Positions 18,701 to 20,393 of a DNA stretch of 20,393 bases are shown here, in pieces. Location of the stretch: the NCBI GenBank assembly GCA_000969725.1, contig JXSR01S007920.1; one strand, 5' to 3'. Every line of letters starts with the position of its first letter. Positions within the stretch are counted from its first letter, which is position 1. Source of the DNA: Ophiothrix spiculata (Eukaryota > Echinodermata > Ophiuroidea > Amphilepidida > Ophiotrichidae). The notes below the pieces were generated by a model. The model had not been told where the DNA came from and searched no databases. It saw only the letters and a program-made list of their open reading frames with translations. The position numbers and the translations under genes were made by a program.

Positions 18701-19320
18701 TCACATCGTCAAGATCAAAGGAGGGTCTAAAGTTACAGTTCTCTCCCAAAAATTTACTTGGCGTATCCACACCCGGGGCACCCTTGGGTGCTCCTGTACC
18801 CTTCACTGCCGATAAATGCTTATTGGTTGGTTTTGATGAAACAGGTGTACGCATATTTTCTTTGTGGTCCTCTACACCCGGTTCTCCCTCACCTACCGAT
18901 GGTCGCCACGAACACTGACGAGTTTCTGAATTAGAAACACTTTTACTGCTCGTAGTCCTATCAGAAATCTCCATTTGATTTTTATCATCAACCATCGATC
19001 TGGAGACTTTCCGTGATGTCGATGGCCCTGTTTCATCACCTTCGTTCAGGTTCTCATTTGACACACCTCTAGTTCTTTTCAAACTTTTTGGTACACTCGG
19101 TACTTTAGGCTGTTTGAACTCAAAGTTCCCATCAGTTTCTTTAGCAACTGTCTTCATTTCTGGAGATGCTTTGGCAGCGTTTTGTGGCGACTTCATTTCT
19201 TGCATTGTCTGTGGTGATGTCTTTGCCTGTGCTGCTAAAGGTGACACCGTTCCTTGTGTTTTTAGAGGGAAATTATTTTCCGGCTGCTTTTTTCCTGTCC
19301 TTGCACACTCCAGTAACCAT
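635..19320 (-). CDS. TOPBP1: TOPBP1, 3' two-thirds (16 exons, 5'-partial)
   Basis: TOPBP1 is a nuclear scaffold of BRCT repeats. It acts in replication initiation, activates ATR-ATRIP at stalled forks and binds phosphorylated partners such as BACH1/FANCJ and the 9-1-1 clamp. The model joins 16 minus-strand exons with AG/GT borders and compatible phases into 925 residues plus stop. Counting from the first tryptophan: end of BRCT5 (1-11), linker with a DTPSKF...FDL motif (about 185-211), BRCT6 (about 275-360), Ser/Thr/Pro-rich and acidic linker, LEMRENF helix (477-494), ATR-activating WDDPT (Trp563), BRCT7 (about 660-745), BRCT8 (about 787-880) and a basic tail (907-925). The matching human region is about 800 residues as I recall it, so this ortholog has a longer linker after BRCT5. 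The 5' exons are outside the window. The identification is near certain; exact exon edges rest on phase, splice consensus and alignment from memory. Confidence 0.96.
967..1278. mobile_element. Inverted-repeat MITE with AGGCCT ends
   Basis: Arms at 967-1002 and 1247-1278 are near-perfect reverse complements. Each has AGGCCT at the outer end, an A-rich spacer, then TTGTTGACTTGCCCTTT. The 240-bp AT-rich centre has no coding potential. I could not find a clear target-site duplication, so the superfamily is unknown. It lies in the last intron of TOPBP1. Confidence 0.75.
1634..1929 (-). mobile_element. tRNA-derived SINE, copy 1
   Basis: Read on the minus strand, it starts with a tRNA-like head: A box TAGCTCAGTCGG (around 1910-1923) and a B-box-like GCATTCAAGTCC near 1857-1870. 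The anticodon-loop region reads CTGTTAAAC, reminiscent of tRNA-Asn(GTT). A unique body follows and it ends in TTTATTTATTT at 1634. It is over 90% identical by eye to 15930-16229, with the same ends, which defines the family. The B box has lost the consensus TTCGA here, so this copy is probably inactive. Confidence 0.85.
1934..2006. repeat. Perfect 11-bp hairpin plus third copy of its arm
   Basis: TGAGTGCCTCC (1934-1944), loop TGG, then GGAGGCACTCA (1948-1958) make a perfect hairpin. TGAGTGCCTCC appears again as a direct copy at 1996-2006. It directly abuts the head of SINE copy 1 and lies 70-140 nt from the donor of the 2079-2212 exon. Function is unknown. Confidence 0.7.
2079..2212 (-). CDS. 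TOPBP1: TOPBP1 exon: second half of BRCT8
   Basis: 134 nt, phase 0 in and phase 2 out (acceptor tttttcag, donor GTGAAT). It encodes [20 protein letters not shown] then [14 protein letters not shown], aligning with human [34 protein letters not shown]. It completes BRCT8. The Trp of the usual BRCT helix 3 is replaced by the YIAxYL pattern seen in human as well. Confidence 0.96.
2213..2941 (-). other. TOPBP1: TOPBP1 intron, no recognised repeat
   Basis: 729-nt intron between the two BRCT8 exons. I see no inverted repeat, tandem repeat or retrotransposon signature in it. The short open frames on both strands at 2327-2530 and 2508-2774 resemble nothing and break no splice logic. Confidence 0.6.
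2942..3145 (-). CDS. TOPBP1: TOPBP1 exon: first half of BRCT8
   Basis: 204 nt, phase 0/0 (acceptor gtaaacag, donor GTAAGT). It encodes [20 protein letters not shown] then [13 protein letters not shown] and [13 protein letters not shown], matching human [31 protein letters not shown]...EATHLFSDLNK. The acceptor and the first exon bases have a second copy 48 nt upstream. I chose the proximal AG because the distal one runs into an in-frame TGA. Confidence 0.96.
3261..3311. repeat. Minisatellite, period 17, 3 copies
   Basis: Three head-to-tail copies of agggtgtagtatgtagt at 3261-3277, 3278-3294 and 3295-3311; the third differs by one base (acgtagt). It lies in the intron before the BRCT8 exon. 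Likely variable in length between individuals. Confidence 0.9.
3390..3471 (+). mobile_element. Possible 3' tail of a LINE-type element
   Basis: A moderately GC-rich stretch (cattatgaaaagcagtgctg...ttgaggctaccctcttt) ends in five AAAT units at about 3452-3471. A short unique 3' end followed by a simple tetranucleotide tail is typical of CR1/L2/RTE-type retrotransposons. There is no coding remnant, so this is a weak call; a plain microsatellite is the alternative. Confidence 0.35.
3864..4087. repeat. Inverted-repeat element, 22-bp perfect arms
   Basis: atatctgccctacaaagtaaaa-type arms at 3864-3885 and 4066-4087 are perfect reverse complements. A further short copy agggcagatat at 3890-3900 pairs with the left arm. 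The flanking bases include TA on both sides. Probably a small MITE in the intron upstream of the BRCT8 exon, its right end about 88 nt from the 4175-4288 exon's donor. Confidence 0.6.
4175..4288 (-). CDS. TOPBP1: TOPBP1 exon: BRCT7-BRCT8 linker helix
   Basis: 114 nt, phase 0/0 (acceptor ctttcag, donor GTAACG). It encodes [14 protein letters not shown], then [19 protein letters not shown], corresponding to human EEDYEWGSSS...RRLALAAMRWRKKIQQRQ. This helical linker packs the two C-terminal BRCT repeats. A foldback transposon begins 37 nt upstream of its acceptor. Confidence 0.96.
4327..4569. mobile_element. Foldback MITE flanked by TTAA
   Basis: Two arms of about 100 bp form a long imperfect palindrome around a short AT-rich centre (about 4425-4462). 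Outer ends read GCGTTGGAGCATAATTA on one side and, reverse-complemented, GGTGCTGGAGCACAATTA on the other. Both arms contain the 12-base palindrome GCGGCCGGCCGC (4355-4366 and 4526-4537). TTAA is present on both sides (4323-4326, 4570-4573), suggesting piggyBac-type insertion, although the ends lack the usual CCC start. Confidence 0.8.
4659..4843. mobile_element. hAT-like MITE with 8-bp TSD (family 1)
   Basis: Terminal inverted repeats caggggttctcaactag (4659-4675) and its complement ending at 4843 are the classic CAGGGGTTCTCAA hAT-type end. The flanks carry an identical 8-bp duplication ttttagat at 4651-4658 and 4844-4851. It is 185 bp and non-coding. Same family as 6863-7018, in the opposite orientation. 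Confidence 0.93.
5121..5227 (-). CDS. TOPBP1: TOPBP1 exon: second half of BRCT7
   Basis: 107 nt, completes a split Gly and ends in phase 0 (acceptor ttacag, donor GTGAGT). It encodes [20 protein letters not shown] then [15 protein letters not shown], almost identical to human [28 protein letters not shown]. The Lys of GKWVLH is the expected phosphate-binding lysine of BRCT7 (human Lys1317 from memory), and the Trp is the invariant BRCT tryptophan. Confidence 0.98.
5601..5754. mobile_element. hAT-like MITE, CAGGGGTGTGA ends
   Basis: Ends caggggtgtgaaagt at 5601 and its near-complement ending cacccctg at 5754 (one mismatch in 15). The CAG...CTG form fits hAT. The flanking 8-mers (ctatagtc, aattggtc) agree at only four positions, so the target duplication has decayed. 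154 bp, AT-rich, non-coding. Confidence 0.75.
6050..6454. mobile_element. Inverted-repeat element with GTTTGTCTCAAAGCTC ends
   Basis: gtttgtctcaaagctc at 6050-6065 and its exact complement at 6439-6454 bound a 405-bp AT-rich segment. The segment also carries a direct repeat cattagtttttcaa (about 6091 and 6418) and an A-rich tract at 6380-6402. No target duplication is clear. The right end is 63 nt from the donor of the first BRCT7 exon. Confidence 0.75.
6518..6662 (-). CDS. TOPBP1: TOPBP1 exon: first half of BRCT7
   Basis: 145 nt, phase 0 in and phase 1 out (acceptor gtatag, donor GTAAGT). It encodes [25 protein letters not shown] and [10 protein letters not shown], matching human [20 protein letters not shown]...FDPTCTHIVV. 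The Ser of LLSG is at the usual phosphate-contact place in BRCT folds. BRCT7 with BRCT8 binds a phosphothreonine peptide of BACH1/FANCJ (known for the family). Confidence 0.97.
6863..7018. mobile_element. hAT-like MITE with 8-bp TSD (family 1, copy 2)
   Basis: Ends caggggttctcaactag and ctagttgagaatccctg, with an identical 8-bp target duplication catcattc at 6855-6862 and 7019-7026. The internal sequence (aatgtatttctttgttttta, then gagagcgccaaatttggcg) matches the reverse complement of the copy at 4659-4843. 156 bp, non-coding. Confidence 0.93.
7299..7480. mobile_element. Inverted-repeat MITE, GCATCCCATCATGC ends
   Basis: tgtgtatcccatcatgc at 7299 and gcatgatgggatgcaca ending at 7480 are near-perfect complements. 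A second inner pair (catgcgagtagttagtga / tcattaactactcacatg) extends the palindrome. No clear target duplication was found. 182 bp. Overlapping open frames on both strands are products of this palindromy, not genes. Confidence 0.75.
7548..7844. mobile_element. Inverted-repeat element with GGTTTCAGAC ends
   Basis: Outer repeats aaaggtggtttcagactacc and the complement of ggcaagtctgaaaccagctt bound about 297 bp. The interior carries many gtcgtac/gcgac motifs that pair with each other, so the element could fold extensively. No open frame of note. A short segment near 18359-18383 shares its TTGTCG..CTGC...ATGCGAC pattern. Confidence 0.65.
8088..8291. mobile_element. TTTTCGCG-rich short element, TACTGTA ends
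   Basis: The stretch begins with tactgta and ends with tacagta, and has four copies of ttttcgcg (about 8105, 8121, 8163, 8223) plus a degenerate one. It is far richer in CpG than the surrounding DNA. The ends are short, so boundaries are uncertain. Its right end is 16 nt from the donor of the 8309-8503 exon. Confidence 0.5.
8309..8503 (-). CDS. TOPBP1: TOPBP1 exon: Pro-rich linker before BRCT7
   Basis: 195 nt, phase 0/0 (acceptor ctttccag, donor GTTAGC). It encodes [17 protein letters not shown], then [20 protein letters not shown]. The latter aligns with human PTPQAPSIAFPLANPPVAP just before BRCT7. The segment is disordered, with TP sites and a basic start. The donor is 16 nt from the end of a TTTTCGCG-rich inverted-repeat element. 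Confidence 0.93.
9240..9470 (+). pseudogene. Non-LTR retrotransposon C-terminal relic
   Basis: The plus strand encodes [13 protein letters not shown] (up to 9320). One frame over it continues [19 protein letters not shown] (from 9320). [AV]LWNSLP followed by a SxxxFK.KLKxYL-like helix is the usual C-terminal signature of non-LTR (jockey/CR1-type) reverse transcriptases. The two halves are split by a frameshift in a 15-16 base A run. No upstream catalytic domain is seen, so this is a 5'-truncated dead copy inside a TOPBP1 intron. Confidence 0.6.
9516..9640 (-). CDS. TOPBP1: TOPBP1 exon: ATR-activation motif (SQ...WDDPT)
   Basis: 125 nt, completes a split Gly codon and ends in phase 0; the donor GTCAGT is weaker than consensus. 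It encodes [20 protein letters not shown] then [15 protein letters not shown] contains the tryptophan (codon 9600-9602) corresponding to human Trp1145, needed to activate ATR-ATRIP. The Ser of SSQ seven residues before it (codon 9621-9623) matches the ATM site Ser1138 (numbering from memory). The acceptor region has been duplicated as a 59-bp tandem repeat. Confidence 0.97.
9638..9755. repeat. 59-bp tandem duplication at a 3' splice site
   Basis: Units 9638-9696 and 9697-9755 match except for a handful of bases. Unit 1 contains the real acceptor and polypyrimidine tract of the 9516-9640 exon (minus strand tttttctgttccag). Unit 2 has the same tract, but its AG has become TG (ttcctg), so it cannot serve as an acceptor. 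Confidence 0.92.
9757..10133. mobile_element. Inverted-repeat element with perfect 9-bp TSD
   Basis: Ends cagagggtgatttaagcccttccca at 9757-9781 and its complement ending at 10133 differ at one base in 25. The flanking 9-mer atctgtata is identical at 9748-9756 and 10134-10142. A 9-bp duplication suggests a Mutator-like transposase; the CAG..CTG ends would also suit a hAT with one chance base. 377 bp, no transposase coding seen. Confidence 0.9.
10429..10679. mobile_element. piggyBac-like MITE flanked by TTAA, copy 1
   Basis: It starts CCCTTATCCTCC right after TTAA (10425-10428) and ends GAGAGTTAGGG right before TTAA (10680-10683). This is the TTAA target and CCCT-type ends of the piggyBac superfamily. 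Subterminal aagtccaaatatg and its complement (cgtattcggactt) add a second inverted pair. Near 10608 it contains a tRNA T-arm/B-box-like gggttcgaatccc. 251 bp, non-coding. Confidence 0.82.
10723..10972. mobile_element. piggyBac-like MITE, copy 2
   Basis: Same family as 10429-10679 and same orientation, 43 bp downstream. Left TTAA is intact (10719-10722); the right one has become TTAT (10973-10976). It shares the ggcatagacggcagatatag core and the aaattgctgccga block, but its B-box-like segment has changed to gggtttgaatcc. 250 bp. Confidence 0.8.
11176..11339 (-). CDS. TOPBP1: TOPBP1 exon: basic Ser/Arg segment of ATR-activating region
   Basis: 164 nt, completes a split Leu codon and leaves in phase 1 (acceptor ttctag, donor GTATGG). 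It encodes [20 protein letters not shown] then [13 protein letters not shown] and an acidic end. The position and the Ser/Arg-rich, 'SRSG...RSGRSR'-like character match the human segment after the LEMRENF helix. Two basic patches could serve as nuclear localisation or DNA-contact signals (inference). Confidence 0.92.
11340..11940 (-). other. TOPBP1: TOPBP1 intron, no recognised repeat
   Basis: 601-nt intron between the acidic/LEMRENF exon and the Ser/Arg exon. I saw no inverted or tandem repeat. A plus-strand 77-residue open frame at 11511-11744 resembles nothing I know. Confidence 0.6.
11941..12143 (-). CDS. TOPBP1: TOPBP1 exon: acidic linker and LEMRENF helix
   Basis: 203 nt, enters phase 0 and leaves in phase 2 (donor GTAAGT from 11940). 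It starts with DSTDSDEE, a CK2-like acidic cluster, and continues with about 30 charged residues. It ends with [18 protein letters not shown], matching human [18 protein letters not shown]; this conserved amphipathic segment precedes the ATR-activating region. An open frame runs upstream to 12398 but passes through a transposon and is not coding. Confidence 0.95.
12217..12664. mobile_element. Foldback MITE flanked by TA
   Basis: Ends TCAGTTCGGCGGAACTCAC and, on the complement, TCAGTTCAACAGAACTCAC, both preceded by TA (12215-12216 and 12665-12666), as for Tc1/mariner-type insertions. The arms extend about 75 bp and are built of repeated GATACGTATC and GTATCtGAATTTgGATA motifs. 448 bp. It lies 72 nt upstream of the acceptor of the 11941-12143 exon and gives rise to a misleading 153-residue open frame. 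Confidence 0.85.
13495..13674 (-). CDS. TOPBP1: TOPBP1 exon: low-complexity Pro/Ala/Arg linker
   Basis: 180 nt, phase 0/0 (acceptor gaacag, donor GTAAGT). The 60 residues carry repeated TPAR motifs ([25 protein letters not shown]) and a run of five prolines before [10 protein letters not shown]. No fold is visible. TPxR motifs would suit CDK phosphorylation and DNA/RNA contact, but that is inference. I recall no matching human segment, so this linker looks lineage-specific. Inclusion rests on open frame, phase fit and good splice sites. Confidence 0.85.
13675..14351 (-). other. TOPBP1: TOPBP1 intron, no recognised repeat
   Basis: 677-nt intron upstream of the TPAR-rich exon. Overlapping plus-strand open frames at 13732-13959 and 13880-14095 show no recognisable motif. 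I see no repeat structure. Confidence 0.6.
14352..14420 (-). CDS. TOPBP1: TOPBP1 exon: end of BRCT6 ([11 protein letters not shown])
   Basis: 69 nt, phase 0/0 (acceptor attccag, donor GTAAGC). It encodes [20 protein letters not shown] then [14 protein letters not shown] is identical to human, which makes this one of the most diagnostic segments of the gene. It forms the C-terminal strap of BRCT6. It is too short to be seen as an open reading frame and is placed by homology and splice signals. Confidence 0.96.
14513..14718. mobile_element. hAT-like MITE with 17-bp perfect TIRs
   Basis: CAGTGTTTCCGCTAAGG at 14513-14529 and its exact complement at 14702-14718. The flanking 8-mers accagcac and gccagtaa agree at five positions, a decayed target duplication. 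The interior repeats attggcgca three times. 206 bp, non-coding. It sits about 90 nt upstream of the 14352-14420 exon. Confidence 0.85.
15005..15088 (-). CDS. TOPBP1: TOPBP1 exon: BRCT6 middle, with signature Trp
   Basis: 84 nt, phase 0/0 (acceptor ctttcag, donor GTAAGT). It encodes [18 protein letters not shown] then [10 protein letters not shown]. GRxND...KEYK and the HWL with the invariant BRCT tryptophan match human GRPNDTNREYK...IVSEHWLLDCA. It continues directly from the previous exon's FLFQ. Confidence 0.97.
15585..15700. mobile_element. Decayed piggyBac-like MITE, copy 3 (reverse)
   Basis: The blocks gggcagcaattttg, atatag, ccgtctgtg and atctggactt follow in the same order as the reverse complement of the 10429-10679 element, and the end tctgttaggg abuts TTAA at 15701-15704. 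The other end is not recognisable. It is an old, partial copy in opposite orientation. Confidence 0.6.
15773..15916 (-). CDS. TOPBP1: TOPBP1 exon: first half of BRCT6
   Basis: 144 nt, phase 0/0. It encodes [13 protein letters not shown], then [11 protein letters not shown] and THFLFQ. These are BRCT strand 1 and helix 1, the LGA turn, and the 'THF' strand 3, nearly colinear with human VVVCVSKKLSKKQ...LGADYRW...THFIYQ. BRCT6 in human binds E2F1 and poly(ADP-ribose)-related partners (family knowledge). The acceptor lies only 12 nt from the (TTTA)n tail of a SINE at 15930. Confidence 0.97.
15930..16229 (-). mobile_element. tRNA-derived SINE, copy 2
   Basis: Second copy of the SINE at 1634-1929, same orientation. 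It keeps a better B box (GCGTTCGAGTCC) and the same A box TAGCTCAGTCGG. Its 3' (TTTA)n tail ends 12 nt from the acceptor of the BRCT6 exon. The final 17 bases of the head (gtgagctagcgagaact) are repeated once more at 16233-16249, a small local duplication. It looks younger than copy 1 by its intact promoter box. Confidence 0.87.
16250..18012 (-). other. TOPBP1: Rest of the largest TOPBP1 intron
   Basis: Apart from the direct repeat near 16.8 kb this stretch is AT-rich, with only a small 9-bp inverted pair, caggtatac (17501-17509) and gtatacctg (17531-17539). Open frames at 16403-16678 and 16717-16939 carry no motif that I recognise. I saw no skipped exon: the flanking exons join in phase 0. 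Confidence 0.55.
16726..16910. repeat. Diverged direct repeat, spacing about 125 bp
   Basis: gaaaaaaatccatattgcag, ggcccattatttgtaaaggcaacc (about 16729-16765) recurs as gaaaaatcctgggtgcatgg, ccctattgcttgtaaatgcaaccc (about 16851-16890). It may be an old local duplication or two repeat copies. It lies within the 2.1-kb intron between the 15773-15916 and 18013-18123 exons. Confidence 0.55.
18013..18123 (-). CDS. TOPBP1: TOPBP1 exon: linker before BRCT6
   Basis: 111 nt, phase 0 at both ends (acceptor ...gcgtag, donor GTACGC). It encodes [18 protein letters not shown], which aligns with human PLSEVIVKNLQLALANSS, followed by an acidic stretch with SQSQD, a tandem SQ pair of the kind ATM/ATR phosphorylate. 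No folded domain is expected; it links the PSFDL region to BRCT6. Confidence 0.92.
18627..19320 (-). CDS. TOPBP1: TOPBP1 exon: end of BRCT5 and long linker
   Basis: Largest exon here (694 nt; acceptor AG at 19321-19322, donor GTGAGT from 18626). Its first base completes a codon begun upstream. It opens with [11 protein letters not shown], the last helix of BRCT5 (human WLLETARTGKR). Next comes a disordered linker rich in SP/TP (KTSPQ, KSPQ, KASPE), a typical proline-directed kinase substrate. [10 protein letters not shown]...FRPSFDL at 18687-18767 matches human DTPSKFLSKD...FKPSFDV. It ends in basic [13 protein letters not shown], with two RRKSS kinase-like motifs. An open frame continues past the donor to 18441, but that part is intron. 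Confidence 0.95.
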
Positions 19321-20000
19321 CTGAAATATCAAAGATTGAGAATTTCTTAATTTATGGAGATCACTTTCAACAAAAAGATCAAACAGGCAAAAGATTTACA
19401 AACAAATTTCATAACCACAAGATTCGATATTTCTAGGAAATTTGCTGCTGAAGCTGTGCAATGTTTAAATAATTTTTCATTTTCCCTTTTTCCTTTTTAA
19501 AAATATGGCTATAACAGAAATGTGATAACGGTGCTCAAGGCCATCATTAAATTACCATTTTTTTTCACTTCATGAAACATCTTACTCTGCACAAAATCTC
19601 ATTGAGCCAAATTGGTTTACTAAAATATAATTTGTACCCACCTAAATTATTTTAGTGAAATTAAGATCCTTAAAGTTTTCCAGCCATATTATAGTTTGGT
19701 AGGTTTTTAGATGTACACATTAAAAGTTGCAATCTGTTGAAAGCAAATTGCTTTTCCCGCTTTTTGGAGATGAAAAAAATACCAGTTTCTGACCTGTGAC
19801 AACTTGAGGATCAACTTAATCCAGACAACTATTTTTAAAACACTAATAGTTTAGTTAATCTTTCTTTATTCCGTATAAAACTCTTACTGACTGGTCTTCC
19901 CAAGAGGTCCAGATAGCATTACAATTTATATACATAATGAGAATATTAATAATAAAATAGAATGAGAAGCAATGGAGGATATTTACACAAAGAAAGGACA
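19321..20000 (-). other. TOPBP1: TOPBP1 intron (5' side, continues past window)
   Basis: Upstream of the BRCT5-end exon, I searched the minus strand for the preceding BRCT5 exon (a segment like the family's LLGA...THLI) and found none, so this intron is longer than 1,073 nt and the next exon lies outside. No repeat is evident until the retrotransposon relic after 20000. Confidence 0.6.
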
Positions 20001-20001
20001 A

Positions 20002-20393
20002 TCAAATATTGGAATTTAAACTTAAAGCACTTTTAAAGTCATTCAAACGCATGTTCAAAAACGTTGTACGGATGTTAACAGGTAGACTATTCCATAGTGA
20101 AGCAGCACTGTATTAAGTTCTTTAACCAGCAGTGTTATACCATTGGGTACTATAAGGATGTTACCAAGCTGACTTCTTGTTAGTGAGAGATGGTAGGGCA
20201 GTATAGGATTTGTTTGGCGCACTTTCTTCCAATAGCACTAAATTTGGTCCAGATGTTGCTCAGACCATACCATTCCGATTTTTTGAGGGCGCCAAAAATA
20301 GAGTTTTTTCGGGTCAGAGAATACAATTTCAATGTAACCTGGCATGTAAGAGTTCAAGTTTATCATTTAAAGCTGACTCAAAGGTCATTTCGG
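20002..20393 (-). pseudogene. Non-LTR retrotransposon C-terminal relic
   Basis: On the minus strand, from about 20112 down to a TGA at 20002-20004, the frame reads YSAASLWNSLPVNIRTTFLN, then MRLNDFKSALSLNSNI. This is the typical SxxxLWNSLPxxIR...FKxxL terminus of non-LTR reverse transcriptases. Upstream sequence to the window edge is interrupted by stops and frameshifts (for example TAA just before the Tyr codon) and shows only hints of the preceding domain. A dead copy in the same orientation as TOPBP1; its 5' part is outside. Confidence 0.65.

Noticed and set aside
19114-19350. Plus-strand 78-residue open frame with hydrophobic, Cys-rich product
   Set aside because: Antisense shadow of the large TOPBP1 linker exon, crossing its acceptor; it has no supporting start context or homology.

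Overview
The window is a piece of a eukaryotic nuclear genome. It holds one recognisable gene, on the minus strand: the 3' two-thirds of TOPBP1 (DNA topoisomerase 2-binding protein 1), a BRCT-repeat scaffold of DNA replication and the ATR checkpoint. I could place 16 exons, from the first base at 19320 down to the stop codon at 635. Every junction has AG/GT splice signals and matching phases, and together the exons give one continuous 925-residue reading frame. It enters at the very end of BRCT5, then runs through a long linker with a likely CIP2A-binding motif, BRCT6, the ATR-activating region, the BRCT7/BRCT8 pair and a basic C-terminus. The 5' part (BRCT0 to most of BRCT5) lies beyond position 20393.

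The organism is probably a marine invertebrate deuterostome such as an echinoderm, hemichordate or cephalochordate. This is inference. The protein aligns closely with vertebrate TOPBP1, yet introns are only about 0.5 to 2.1 kb, base composition is AT-rich, and the introns are crowded with short non-autonomous transposons unlike the usual vertebrate Alu/L1 content. The sequence alone does not fix the species.

Layout, low to high coordinates: 1-634 is downstream flank and 3'UTR, with AATAAA on the minus strand at 145-150; 635-740 is the last exon. Exons then follow at 2079-2212, 2942-3145, 4175-4288, 5121-5227, 6518-6662, 8309-8503, 9516-9640, 11176-11339, 11941-12143, 13495-13674, 14352-14420, 15005-15088, 15773-15916, 18013-18123 and 18627-19320. 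From 19321 to the end is intron, with a non-LTR retrotransposon relic at its far end.

The introns hold at least a dozen mobile-element copies. They include two copies of a tRNA-derived SINE, three hAT-like MITEs (two with perfect 8-bp target duplications), an element with a 9-bp duplication, two head-to-tail TTAA-flanked piggyBac-like MITEs plus a decayed third copy, a TA-flanked foldback element, several other inverted-repeat elements and two relics of retrotransposon C-termini. Some sit within tens of bases of splice sites. At two exons the 3' splice site itself has been locally duplicated. I see no sign of a novel multi-gene system. The noteworthy content is the conserved TOPBP1 functional motifs and the remodelling of splice-site neighbourhoods by repeats.
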